A stretch of 64,000 bases of DNA from Pseudohalioglobus sediminis. GTDB taxonomy: Bacteria; Pseudomonadota; Gammaproteobacteria; Pseudomonadales; Halieaceae. The stretch lies in the NCBI RefSeq assembly GCF_008370495.1, contig NZ_VTUX01000001.1:744001-808000 (forward strand), given 5' to 3'. A program made the translations under genes and the position numbers. The notes beneath the pieces are model-generated. The model had not been told where the DNA came from. It saw only the letters and a list, made by a program, of their open reading frames with translations, and did no database searches. Of the stretch, positions 1-8,314 are shown in pieces (the first letter of the stretch is position 1; each line of letters opens with the position of its first letter).

Positions 1-386
1 ACCTGCGGGAACTCCGCCATGGCGTAAGCGAGCGTGTAGCCCTCGGAAACACGCGAGCGCACCTGCAGTAATAACGCCTTGATTCGGGCGCTGCGATTCT
101 GCTGCGCCGCGGCCTGCAGCGCCTCGTCCAAAGGCAGGTTGGACTGCACCAGCGTCGACAATTGCCGTGTCACCATCGCCAGGTCGCTGACGGAAATACG
201 CGGCTGCAGGAAGCGGGGCCGCCATGCCGGGCTGTTGGCGGCGCTGCGATTGGCCTCCGATACTTCCACCGGGCGCAGCTGACGGGACCGCAACTGCCCG
301 CGAACCTGGCGCTCGGAGTCACCCTCGAGAAAACCCTTGACCAGTTTGCCCCGGGTATCGAGTGCACGATAGCGATAAGCGGTCAC
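1..386 (-). CDS. gspF: Type II secretion inner-membrane platform protein GspF (partial, C-terminus off window)
   Basis: The reading frame starts at a GTG at 386 and begins VTAYRYRALDTRGKLVKGF, the characteristic GspF/PilC-family N-terminus. It runs open to the window edge, so only about 128 codons are present, covering the first cytoplasmic domain (including the RQLSTLVQSNLPLDEAL stretch). GspF is the polytopic platform that couples the GspE ATPase to pseudopilus assembly. It starts 14 bases after the gspE stop, with GGAGT upstream, so it is the fourth gene of a gspC-D-E-F operon. It is shorter than the track of possible ORFs would show only because the true start is GTG and the gene is truncated. 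Confidence 0.9.
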   Translation of the reverse strand, partial: MTAYRYRALDTRGKLVKGFLEGDSERQVRGQLRSRQLRPVEVSEANRSAANSPAWRPRFLQPRISVSDLAMVTRQLSTLVQSNLPLDEALQAAAQQNRSARIKALLLQVRSRVSEGYTLAYAMAEFPQ

Positions 387-399
387 GGCCTGACTCCGA

Positions 400-1920
400 T
401 CAGCTCACCGAGGTCACGCGCATCACTTCAGCAAGGCTGGTTTCACCCGCGAGTATGCGTCGACGCCCGTCGGCCTGAATGGAGGGGTAGAGCTGCCGGG
501 CGTGAGCCAGCATGTCCTGCTCGCTGGCGCCCTCGTAGATCAGGGTGCGCAGTGTGTCATCCACTTCAATCAGCTCATAGATGCCGGTACGCCCGCGATA
601 GCCCGTGTAATTGCAGCGTTTGCAGCCCTTGGCTTGGTACAGGGTGATCGCCTCGCCGCCGGCGTCCACCTGCAACAGTTCCCGCTCCGCTTCCGTGGCC
701 ACCTCGCCTTCACGGCATTCCTGGCACAGCAGGCGCACCAGTCGCTGTGACATCACCGCAAGCAGGCTGGAAGAGACAAGGAAAGGCTCGATGCCCATAT
801 CCTTCAGGCGGGTGATGGCGCCGATCGCGGTGTTGGTATGCAGCGTCGACAGCACCAGGTGACCGGTTAACGACGCCTGCACCGCGATCTCACCGGTTTC
901 CAGGTCGCGGATCTCACCGACCATGACCACGTCCGGGTCCTGGCGCAAGATGGCGCGCAGGCCGCGCGCAAAGGTCATGTCGACCTTGGCATTGACCTGG
1001 GTCTGCCCCACCCCGGGCAACATATACTCCACCGGATCCTCAATGGTGAGGATATTGCGTGAGGTCTGGTTGATGTGGGCGAGGCCGGCGTACAGGGTGG
1101 TGGTTTTACCCGAACCGGTAGGACCGGTAACCAGGATGATACCGTGCGGGCTGTGCAGGTGGCGCTGATAGGCCTCGAGAACCTGTTCGTTCATGTTCAG
1201 CTGCTGCAGCTTCAATTGCCCCGCAGCGGTATCCAGAAGGCGCAACACCACGCGCTCGCCGTGCGCCGAGGGAATCGTGGACATGCGGATATCCACGGAG
1301 TGGCCGGCAATACGCACTGAGATGCGGCCGTCCTGCGGCACCCGTTTTTCCGCAATGTCCAACTTGGCCATCACTTTCAGGCGGGACACCAGCAGCGGCG
1401 CCAGCGCGCGCTTGGGAGACAGCACCTCGGCGAGCACGCCATCGATGCGATAGCGGACACTGAGGCGGTCTTCGAAAGTTTCTATGTGTATGTCGGAGGC
1501 CTGCTCCCGCACCGCCTGGGAGATGATGGCGTTGATCAGGCGAATTATGGGCGCGTCATCTTCCGCTTCCATGAGGTCACCGGATGCGGGAATTTCCTCG
1601 GCCAGCCGGGACAGGTCGACATCGGCGCCGATGTCTTCTGCCATCTGCACTGCCTCGTTGTTGTCGCGCTGGTAAGCCAGGGTCAGGCGACGCTGAAACT
1701 CGTTCGCATCGACCTCTTCCAGGGCAAAGGCGTCGCCGAGGAAGCGCCGTAACTCAAGCAGCACCTGCAGGTCAGGCTGCCCCTGTGACAACACTCTGGG
1801 TCCATCGCTGCTATCCAGCAACAGCACACCCTTTTGCTGCGCAAACGCGAAGGGCAGACTGCGCCGCCCCACTGGCTGGTCTTCCAGTGGCGGCGCGACG
1901 ATTTCTTCAACCGGCGTCAC
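400..1920 (-). CDS. gspE: Type II secretion system ATPase GspE
   Basis: A 506-residue cytoplasmic secretion ATPase that powers pseudopilus assembly. The N-terminal domain (1-110) is followed by the RecA-like core: Walker A GPTGSGKT at 266-273, Asp and His boxes, and Walker B around DPDVVMVGEIRD at 328-339. The zinc-binding tetracysteine is complete (CQEC at 399-402 and CKRC at 433-436). The two CxxC pairs and the sharing of an operon with gspC and gspD separate it from the pilus ATPase PilB, which is encoded later in the window. The GTG start overlaps the gspD stop by four bases (GTGA), implying translational coupling. Confidence 0.96.
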   Translation of the reverse strand: MTPVEEIVAPPLEDQPVGRRSLPFAFAQQKGVLLLDSSDGPRVLSQGQPDLQVLLELRRFLGDAFALEEVDANEFQRRLTLAYQRDNNEAVQMAEDIGADVDLSRLAEEIPASGDLMEAEDDAPIIRLINAIISQAVREQASDIHIETFEDRLSVRYRIDGVLAEVLSPKRALAPLLVSRLKVMAKLDIAEKRVPQDGRISVRIAGHSVDIRMSTIPSAHGERVVLRLLDTAAGQLKLQQLNMNEQVLEAYQRHLHSPHGIILVTGPTGSGKTTTLYAGLAHINQTSRNILTIEDPVEYMLPGVGQTQVNAKVDMTFARGLRAILRQDPDVVMVGEIRDLETGEIAVQASLTGHLVLSTLHTNTAIGAITRLKDMGIEPFLVSSSLLAVMSQRLVRLLCQECREGEVATEAERELLQVDAGGEAITLYQAKGCKRCNYTGYRGRTGIYELIEVDDTLRTLIYEGASEQDMLAHARQLYPSIQADGRRRILAGETSLAEVMRVTSVS

Positions 1921-3944
1921 TGAGGCGCCGCCCCGGTTTCGGCATCCTGCTTTATCTCCTCAAGCTGCTGCACCTGATCTTCCCACTCCGGCAGTACCGG
2001 CAGGTTACCGTCGTCCAGGAACTGCAGCCCGCGTTCGCGACGCAACAGCTGCTGCTCGCGGATATACCGGTATTTATCAGCGGTCGCGCCGTCGAGCTCC
2101 TGGCTGTCGCGGATAATGGTAGGACGGATAAAAATCAGCAGGTTGGTTTTATTCACCTCGACACTGTCGCTGCGGAACAGGCGCCCCAGGAAGGGGATGT
2201 CACCGAGAATGGGCACTTTCTGCTGGCCATCCTGGACCTGGTCCTCTATGAGGCCACCGAGTACGACTACCTGGTTGTCCTGTGCCAGCACCTTGGTCTG
2301 GATCTTGCGCTCGCTGGTAATCAGGTCGGCGGCGTCAGATATCTGTGACGCGCCGACGATGACATTGGATACCTCCTGCTCGATCTCCAGCACCACGGAA
2401 TCACCCTCGTTGATCCGCGGCGTTACTGCGAGCGTTATGCCTACATTCTCGCGTTCTATGGTCTGGAAGGGGTTGGTCGCACCCTCACTCGATCCCGTAT
2501 TGGTGAACGAACCCGTGATGAACGGGACATTCTGGCCCACGGTGATGTAGGCCTCCTGATTGTCCAGCGTGAGCAGGCTGGGTGTGGACAGGATATTGGC
2601 GTTACCCTGGGTCTTCAGCGCGTTGAGAATCACGGTCATGGTCAGGTCATCGTCGACACTGCCCCAGCCCAGCGAGAGCCCGGGAATGCCGGCCAGTGCG
2701 CCAGCGAGCTCCTGGGCGCCGAACTCACCGTCATTGTCACCGTCATCATCGTCATCCGGCGGCCCGATAGCCCCGGCAAGCCGCTCGGCGGTGCTCTGGC
2801 TGTTGATATTGCTACCGTAGAAACCCTCGTCATTGGCAAACAGCCATTGCAGGCCGAGCTCCTGGGCGTCTCCGGCGGTCATTTCCACGATAATGGCTTC
2901 CACCAGCACCTGTGCGCGACGGATGTCCAGGCGATGAATCACGGCTTCGATTGCCGCCATCTCGTCGGCATCGGCGGTGATAATCAGTGCGTTGGTACCT
3001 TCATCGGCCTCGATAGTCGAGGTATTGGAGGATGAACGCGCTACCTTCTTGCCCTCCGCACTCTCCAGGCGCTCCATATTCTGCATCACCTTGGTCAACA
3101 CCTCGGCGATTTCCTTGGCCTGGGCATACTCGAGGTAGACCACCTTGACGTTACCGCTCTGCTCCAGGGGCGTATCGAGGTGGCGAATCAGCTTGGCCAT
3201 GCGCGCGCGTTCCATCTCGTCGCCACTGACCAGGACACTGTTGGTGCGCGAATCTGGCACCAGCAGCACCTCGGGTTCGGCGCCACCGCTCTGCTTGGCC
3301 TCGGATTTCTTGAGTTGGTCCAGCATGCCCACCACGTCTTCGGCCACCGCGTAGCGCAGGCGGATGATATCGGTCTTCTGCACCGCGGACTGGTCCATGC
3401 GCTCGATGATCTCGCGGATACGCTCGATGTTGGCTGCCACATCGGAAATGATGATGGCGTTGCTGGGCGCATAGGCGGCCATGTGCGCCTGCTGCGGCAC
3501 CAGGGGCCGCAACACCGGGATGAGCTTGGCAGCGGAGATATTTTCCAGGCGTATGACCTGGGTCACGTATTCATCGCTGGAGCGCTGGTTTTCGTCCGCC
3601 ACCGACACCGGTGCAGAGCGCGCGTCCTTGCTCTGGATTACCCGCACCACGCCGCCAGAGCGCACGGCTGCATAGCCGTGCACATCCAGAATTGAGAGGA
3701 ACAGGTCGTATAGCTCGTCTTTCGAGACCGGCTTGCTGGATACCACCTTGACCTTGCCCTTCACAGCCGGGTCGACAACGATGGTGGTTCCGGTCACCTC
3801 GGAGACAAACTGGATCAGCTCCTGAATATCGGTCTCTTTCAGGTTGACGGTGTAATCCTGCGCGAACAGGGGAGCCGATGGCATCGCCAGCGCCAGTAGC
3901 GTGACAAGGCAGGTGGCGCGTGCGCGGCGCTGGAATGCGTTCAC
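1917..3944 (-). CDS. gspD: Type II secretion outer-membrane secretin GspD
   Basis: Secretin forming the outer-membrane exit channel. I chose the GTG at 3944, preceded by AGGAAA seven bases upstream, giving 675 residues beginning VNAFQRRARATCLV and a normal signal peptide ending near LFAQ. A longer frame from 3980 is possible but less likely. Then come the N0 domain (DIQELIQFVSEVTGTTIVVDP), three N1-N3 repeats with the usual IRHLD and VIHRLD style ends, and the secretin core with VPFITGSF, LAVTPRINEGDSV and VPILGDIPFLGRLFRS. A strikingly Asp-rich loop (PPDDDDDGDNDGEFG) sits just before the core. It lies between gspC and gspE. Confidence 0.95.
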   Translation of the reverse strand: MNAFQRRARATCLVTLLALAMPSAPLFAQDYTVNLKETDIQELIQFVSEVTGTTIVVDPAVKGKVKVVSSKPVSKDELYDLFLSILDVHGYAAVRSGGVVRVIQSKDARSAPVSVADENQRSSDEYVTQVIRLENISAAKLIPVLRPLVPQQAHMAAYAPSNAIIISDVAANIERIREIIERMDQSAVQKTDIIRLRYAVAEDVVGMLDQLKKSEAKQSGGAEPEVLLVPDSRTNSVLVSGDEMERARMAKLIRHLDTPLEQSGNVKVVYLEYAQAKEIAEVLTKVMQNMERLESAEGKKVARSSSNTSTIEADEGTNALIITADADEMAAIEAVIHRLDIRRAQVLVEAIIVEMTAGDAQELGLQWLFANDEGFYGSNINSQSTAERLAGAIGPPDDDDDGDNDGEFGAQELAGALAGIPGLSLGWGSVDDDLTMTVILNALKTQGNANILSTPSLLTLDNQEAYITVGQNVPFITGSFTNTGSSEGATNPFQTIERENVGITLAVTPRINEGDSVVLEIEQEVSNVIVGASQISDAADLITSERKIQTKVLAQDNQVVVLGGLIEDQVQDGQQKVPILGDIPFLGRLFRSDSVEVNKTNLLIFIRPTIIRDSQELDGATADKYRYIREQQLLRRERGLQFLDDGNLPVLPEWEDQVQQLEEIKQDAETGAAPQ

Positions 3945-3983
3945 TAATGTGTTTCCTCTGTAAAAATCAGGTGCGGCCACGGC

Positions 3984-5030
3984 CTATTCCCCCTCCGCCG
4001 CGAGACTGACGCTAACGGAAACTTCCTGGCCGCCGCGCTGCAGCTCAAAGACCGCCTCGGTGGCACTGCGCATGGTCTGGTAGAGACGCATGGTATTGGC
4101 GGGGTCGTTCAGGGCTATGCCATTGACACGGGTAACCAGGTCACCCGGCTTGAACCCGAGCCGCGTAAACTGCTCCTGGTCCCGGCCCGGGGCGATGCGA
4201 TACCCCATCAACGCGTCGCCCTCGCGTACGGCGCTGATGTTCACCACATCGGCCAGCGACTGCGGGTTTTCATAAAGCCTGTCGCGGTAGCCGCGAGCCA
4301 GATCCGTCGCCGCCTGCTCGTCGCGCTTGTCGATAACATCGGGGGCGCCACGATTTGCCGGTGCATTGATATTGGTGCGCACAGGCGTGCGCGGCTGCCG
4401 CTCTGCCTCGACAGCAAGCTCCGTGTCCTCGAATAGTGTCAACAACTCGTAGTTGCCATTGTTATCCAGCACCACCTGGCGGGGCATCACCTTGGCCAGC
4501 ACCACGTTGCCGGAGACTGGCAGGCTGTCGTCAACGGCATAAACGGCCTGTTTCTTGCGATGTTCGATAATGGCATGGCCAAGGCCATCCTCGGTGGAAG
4601 CGATCACACCACGCAGCACCAGTTGCAGGCGGGTCTCGCGGGCATTCTTCTCGATGCCGTCCCGGGACTCATCCGACGCCGGCTCCGCTTCCGCGACCGC
4701 AGGCAATGCCTCGGCCGAGACGGCTTCGCCAAACAGGTGCCTGCCACGTAATTGCTCTATATCGACCGGCGGCCGGTCAGCACCCTTTGGCGCCTCGGTG
4801 AGCGGATTCATGATCTGCATTCGCTCAGGTACCGTCGATTCTTTTGCCGGCAGCAGCGCCCAGACCAGTTGCACCGCAGAGACCACCAGCCACAGCCCCA
4901 GCAGCGCCATCAGCACCTGGCGCAGCCGTCGCGCGCGCTCGGGCTGCGCCAGGCCGCGCAGCGCTGACTCCAGCGAGGCGCTCGCGCGTGCACCGACATC
5001 TCCAGACTGACTGAGCCATTGGGCTGGCAA
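3984..5030 (-). CDS. gspC: Type II secretion inner-membrane protein GspC with PDZ domain
   Basis: A 348-residue bitopic protein linking the inner-membrane platform to the GspD secretin and selecting substrates. There is one membrane segment at about residues 39-60 (LMALLGLWLVVSAVQLVWALL). A periplasmic HR domain follows around 95-210 (LRGRHLFG, then LVLRGVIAS and AIIEHRKKQAVYAVDD). A C-terminal PDZ domain spans about 245-345 (GYRIAPGR, LGFKPGDLVTRVNGIALND). The start is a TTG at 5030 with GTGAGAA upstream; no better in-frame start precedes the membrane segment. It is the first gene of the operon, 39 bases before gspD. Confidence 0.92.
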   Translation of the reverse strand: MPAQWLSQSGDVGARASASLESALRGLAQPERARRLRQVLMALLGLWLVVSAVQLVWALLPAKESTVPERMQIMNPLTEAPKGADRPPVDIEQLRGRHLFGEAVSAEALPAVAEAEPASDESRDGIEKNARETRLQLVLRGVIASTEDGLGHAIIEHRKKQAVYAVDDSLPVSGNVVLAKVMPRQVVLDNNGNYELLTLFEDTELAVEAERQPRTPVRTNINAPANRGAPDVIDKRDEQAATDLARGYRDRLYENPQSLADVVNISAVREGDALMGYRIAPGRDQEQFTRLGFKPGDLVTRVNGIALNDPANTMRLYQTMRSATEAVFELQRGGQEVSVSVSLAAEGE

Positions 5031-5093
5031 GGGATTCTCACTCGTTTACGGGAAAAATGGGCCGGACAGTCGCCGGTATGTTCTTGTGACTTG

Positions 5094-5099
5094 ATTATA
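5094..5099 (-). promoter_or_regulatory. Candidate -10 box for the gspCDEF operon
   Basis: A perfect TATAAT on the minus strand lies 64 bases upstream of gspC, preceded by a run of seven C and by TTTAAC at a 16-base spacing, which is only a weak -35. The gap between gspC and the small upstream gene (5031-5172) also has a short GC hairpin followed by TTTT near 5113-5135 that could end the upstream transcript. Read from sequence only. Confidence 0.45.
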
Positions 5100-5172
5100 G
5101 GGGGGGAAGTTCAAAGTTAAAACCGCGCTGCGGCGCTATATTACACATTCCGCAAACGAGTTTCGGAGGCCC

Positions 5173-5355
5173 TCAGCCCTGCCAGAAGTGGCGCAATGCG
5201 CCCAGCAGCAGTGACAGCCCCACCAGGGGCAGGATCCAGCGGCTTATACGCTGCATTTGCTCTGGCTCCATTGGCTTTGCAGTGCGCTCCAGAATCACCA
5301 CCAGCAGCGCGAGACCACCAAAAATGGCAATCAATACCATCACGAGGTTGCTCAT
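5173..5355 (-). CDS. Small two-span membrane protein, unknown function
   Basis: A 60-residue protein I do not recognise. It starts MSNLVMVLIAIFGGLALLVV and has two hydrophobic segments, at about 3-21 and 41-56, separated by a charged loop rich in Glu and Met (ERTAKPMEPEQMQR) and ending HFWQG. The ATG overlaps the trmH stop by four bases (ATGA), so it is translationally coupled to trmH. The coupling and clean hydrophobic pattern argue that it is a real gene. The predicted place is the inner membrane. Confidence 0.65.
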   Translation of the reverse strand: MSNLVMVLIAIFGGLALLVVILERTAKPMEPEQMQRISRWILPLVGLSLLLGALRHFWQG

Positions 5356-6053
5356 TTCGTCTCCATGGGCGCCTGACCGCGCCTGACCTGTTCATACCAG
5401 CGCGAAGGGTTATCGATCTCCCCCTGCGCATTGAGCGGCGGATAGGCGAGCCCGCGCTGCCTGCAAAAATCCCTCACTGCGGGGTGCCCCCACTCAAACA
5501 GCAGCCGCTCGTAGGCAGCAGCATCCAGCCGTGGCCGCTCATAATAACCCGCGCGCTCGCGCTGGCTCTGGGCCTCGGCGAGAATAATGCCAGCCGCCAC
5601 CGAGACATTGTAGGAGGCGACCATACCCATCATCGGAATGGTAATGCATTGATCGACATGGGCTAGCACCCCGGCACTGATACCGCGACGCTCAGCCCCC
5701 AGGACAATCGCGGTTGGCAAGGTGTAATCCACGTCTCGGTAATCCATGGCGCCAGGTTCGAGGTGGGCAGCCAGTAGCTGGAACCCGCGCTGCTGCAGTG
5801 GAGTCAGTGCCTGGGCCGGCTGGCGGTAATTGCGCACGGTGACCCAGTCATGAGAGCCCATGGCGGTACCGCGAAAAGCGACGTAGTCCTCGTCTCCAAT
5901 CACCGCGTGCAGGTCCTGCACCCCAACGGCATCGCAGCTGCGCACAATGGCGGACAGATTGCGTTGCTTGTTGACGAAGTCGGTTACCACAGTGAGATCG
6001 GGCTGGCGACGGTCCAGCACGCTGCGCAATTTCGCAATACGCTGCGGGGTCAC
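5352..6053 (-). CDS. trmH: tRNA (guanosine(18)-2'-O)-methyltransferase TrmH
   Basis: A SpoU-family (SPOUT, knotted) methyltransferase that methylates the 2'-O of G18 in tRNA using S-adenosylmethionine. The N-terminal VLDRRQPDLTVV and NLSAIVRSCDAVGV are TrmH hallmarks. The knot motifs are present: ALVLGAERRGIS-like (IVLGAERRGIS), and IPMMGMVASYNVSVAAGIIL with the catalytic Asn-Val-Ser. It has 233 residues from a GTG at 6053, close to the family length, including the C-terminal extension. It is followed by the coupled small membrane protein. Confidence 0.93.
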   Translation of the reverse strand: MTPQRIAKLRSVLDRRQPDLTVVTDFVNKQRNLSAIVRSCDAVGVQDLHAVIGDEDYVAFRGTAMGSHDWVTVRNYRQPAQALTPLQQRGFQLLAAHLEPGAMDYRDVDYTLPTAIVLGAERRGISAGVLAHVDQCITIPMMGMVASYNVSVAAGIILAEAQSQRERAGYYERPRLDAAAYERLLFEWGHPAVRDFCRQRGLAYPPLNAQGEIDNPSRWYEQVRRGQAPMETK

Positions 6054-6121
6054 AATAAATCAGCCTGTTTCAGCGCCAGGTTTGCAGTCGCAATCGATGA
6101 ACACGGCAGAGCCATGCCCAG

Positions 6122-6757
6122 TCAGCCCACAACCAGGTACGCCTCGGGCAACTGGTCGAGACTGCTGACAGAACACTCAAGATCCTTCACCAGCCCATCG
6201 CGCAGGGAGTACACCCAGCCATGCACCGCCAGCTCCTGGCCACGCGCCCAGGCCTGCTGGGTGATACTGGTGTGGCAAACATGCGCCACCTGGGTCATCA
6301 CGTTCAACTCACAGAGGCGCGACAATCGCTGCTCTTCGTCGGGGATCGCGTCCAGTTCCTCACGATACTGCTGATGCACGTCACGAATATTGCGCAACCA
6401 GTTGTCTGCAAGGCCATTGTCGCGATTCTCGTAGGCAGCGCGGATGCCGCCACACCCATAGTGCCCCACCACTATGACGTGTTTCACTTTCAGCACCTCT
6501 ACCGCGTACTGCAGCACGGTAAGGCAGTTCAGGTCTGTGTGCACCACGATATTGGCGACATTCCGGTGCACGAACACTTCGCCGGGCAGCAATCCGATGA
6601 TCTGGTTGGCGGGTACCCGGCTGTCAGAGCAACCAATCCAAAGGTACTCAGGGCTTTGTTGCGCCGCCAGTTTTTCGAAGAATCCGGGATCCTCGGTCTT
6701 GACTTGTTCCGCCCATGACCGGTTGTTGTCGAACAGTTTTTTTACGTCATCAATCAA
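6122..6757 (-). CDS. can: Beta-class carbonic anhydrase
   Basis: Interconverts CO2 and bicarbonate in the cytoplasm. The zinc ligands and catalytic dyad of the beta class are visible: CSDSRVPANQI (Cys, Asp-Arg) and HYGCGGI (His, Cys). The 211-residue length and the N-terminal DVKKLFDNNRSWAEQ and FFEKLAAQQSPEYLWIGC match the Can group of E. coli. The start is a TTG at 6757 with AGGAAA seven bases upstream. It lies ten bases after the GGDEF-like gene on the same strand, so it may share its transcript. Confidence 0.95.
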   Translation of the reverse strand: MIDDVKKLFDNNRSWAEQVKTEDPGFFEKLAAQQSPEYLWIGCSDSRVPANQIIGLLPGEVFVHRNVANIVVHTDLNCLTVLQYAVEVLKVKHVIVVGHYGCGGIRAAYENRDNGLADNWLRNIRDVHQQYREELDAIPDEEQRLSRLCELNVMTQVAHVCHTSITQQAWARGQELAVHGWVYSLRDGLVKDLECSVSSLDQLPEAYLVVG

Positions 6758-6767
6758 AGCTATTTCC

Positions 6768-7910
6768 TTACACCAACAGCGTCGCCAGTCGAGAAAGCAC
6801 TATCGTATTTCCGCCCCTGGCGCGGGCGTCTTCCAGCGCCTTGGTTCCTGCCGAGCGCATCTGCACGGCCAACTGCTTCATGTCCACGGCCGGGTATTGT
6901 CGCGGCTCCCAGGTCACCAGCCCAATACTTATCGTGGTTTGCAACACCGCCCCGCGACCATCATCAATTGAGAACTCGTCTATGTCCCGCCGCATCCTCT
7001 CGGCGATATCACTGCCAAGGGATTCATCGCTACCCGGTATCAGCACCGCGAGATGCGCCTCCTCCAGCCGGGCCATCATGTCCGTGGCGCGCAGGTCCGA
7101 GGATATGCGTTGCGCGACTTTTTTCAGTACCAGTTGGCCACGCTCCTCGCCGTAGTGCTTGAACAGGTCCGCGTACTCGTCAATCTCCATCATCAGCAGA
7201 CTGAGCGGTTTGTTGGCCCGCCTGGCGCGCGCTATTTCACGGTCTATGTCGCGTTCAAAGCCAAGCGCATTACTGGCATGCGTGAGTGCATCAACCATGG
7301 TTAGCTGGGATATCCGCTGGTGCGCGATTGCCTGCACCAGGCAACGGGAGATTATCGCCGCCAAATGCGCCAGCAAGCCCTCTTCCGCGTCACCCAGGTT
7401 AATGCTGTCTTCGCCAATACCGACGTGCAGGCTACCGATAAGCCGGCCCGCATCGGTCAACGGCAACAGCAGCGCATAGTCGATACCGTGCTCGGACTTC
7501 AGCACCTCGAACATGCGCGAATCCGTCGCGTCGATCAGTTCGATATCGGGCTCCGCCCCATAGAGCTCCTGCATGTCAAACGCATCTGACTGTAATTGCA
7601 GGTAGCGGCCGTATCTTGCCCCGCCCACTATAAGCCCCGACAGCGCGTCATCAGGATCGTGCAGCCAGAGTTCAGACACCCGGAAAGAGAAATGCCGCGG
7701 CAGGCTCACGATAAGCACTTCCAGCAGCGCATGCAGGTCTTCTGCGTCGAGCAGCATGTGTTCCAGCTGCTGGGTCTGGAAATAGAGATAGCGATTGAGC
7801 TTGATGGTCTCTACCAGGCGTCGCTCGCGCAATTCCGCCCGGGATGCAACCGGTGGCGCGCCCTGGATCTCCTCTCCCTGAACACCCCCATTACCCTGAT
7901 TTTCAACCAT
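6768..7910 (-). CDS. GAF-like plus degenerate GGDEF domain protein
   Basis: A 380-residue cytoplasmic protein. Residues 30-60 are a probable coiled coil, about 60-195 a GAF/DUF484-like sensory domain (SELWLHDPDD, DYALLLPLTDAGRLIGSLHVG), and 200-365 a GGDEF fold (LTMVDALTHASNALGFERDI, then the expected strands). The signature position, normally R-x-GG(D/E)EF, reads RLEEAHLAVL at 281-290, so the two glycines and the EF pair are lost. Cyclic-di-GMP synthesis is therefore unlikely, and a receptor or regulatory role is inferred. It is adjacent to can. Confidence 0.75.
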   Translation of the reverse strand: MVENQGNGGVQGEEIQGAPPVASRAELRERRLVETIKLNRYLYFQTQQLEHMLLDAEDLHALLEVLIVSLPRHFSFRVSELWLHDPDDALSGLIVGGARYGRYLQLQSDAFDMQELYGAEPDIELIDATDSRMFEVLKSEHGIDYALLLPLTDAGRLIGSLHVGIGEDSINLGDAEEGLLAHLAAIISRCLVQAIAHQRISQLTMVDALTHASNALGFERDIDREIARARRANKPLSLLMMEIDEYADLFKHYGEERGQLVLKKVAQRISSDLRATDMMARLEEAHLAVLIPGSDESLGSDIAERMRRDIDEFSIDDGRGAVLQTTISIGLVTWEPRQYPAVDMKQLAVQMRSAGTKALEDARARGGNTIVLSRLATLLV

Positions 7911-7962
7911 CGATCCACCGCACCACGTGAACAGCCGGACTTAAAGCCCGAACGCATTGTTA

Positions 7963-7991
7963 TTGGCCAGTCAGTGTAAGCCCCCTATAAT
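7963..7991 (+). promoter_or_regulatory. Sigma-70-type promoter for the ykoF-like/kinase pair
   Basis: TTGGCC at 7963-7968 and a perfect TATAAT at 7986-7991 are separated by 17 bases. The predicted start is near 7998, about 62 bases before the YkoF-like start codon. This interval also separates the divergent GGDEF-like gene. Confidence 0.6.
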
Positions 7992-8059
7992 CCCGATGCA
8001 ACGACACACCCCGGATCCGGCTCACGCCGCCCCGAGCACGCACAACTGGAGGGACAAGC

Positions 8060-8314
8060 ATGATGCTGACAGCAGAATTGAGCCTGTATCCACTGCGGGA
8101 AGACTACATTCCCGTTATCAAGGCCTTTATCGAGGAGGCAGCTGCGCAAGCCGATATTACCGTCATTACCAACGCGATGAGTACCCAGCTGCGCGGTGAA
8201 TGGGACGCGGTATTCTCCGCGGTCAGCGCTACGCTGCAGGCGAGTGCTGATCGTTTCGGCAAACAGGTGCTGGTATGCAAATTCATTCCCGGTGCACTCG
8301 ACATCGAGGGATGA
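8060..8314 (+). CDS. YkoF/MTH1187-type thiamine or HMP-binding protein
   Basis: An 84-residue single-domain protein with the YkoF-family signature ISLYPL-like (LSLYPLREDYIPVIKAFIE) and VITNAMSTQLRGEWDAV. In the known family (Bacillus YkoF) this fold binds thiamine or its pyrimidine moiety. A strong GGAGGG lies eight bases before the ATG. Its TGA overlaps the ATG of the next gene, a small-molecule kinase, by four bases. That coupling suggests the two handle the same ligand, plausibly thiamine, in salvage. It could also act as a cytoplasmic buffer or sensor. Family is fairly sure; ligand is inferred. Confidence 0.8.
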   Translation: MMLTAELSLYPLREDYIPVIKAFIEEAAAQADITVITNAMSTQLRGEWDAVFSAVSATLQASADRFGKQVLVCKFIPGALDIEG

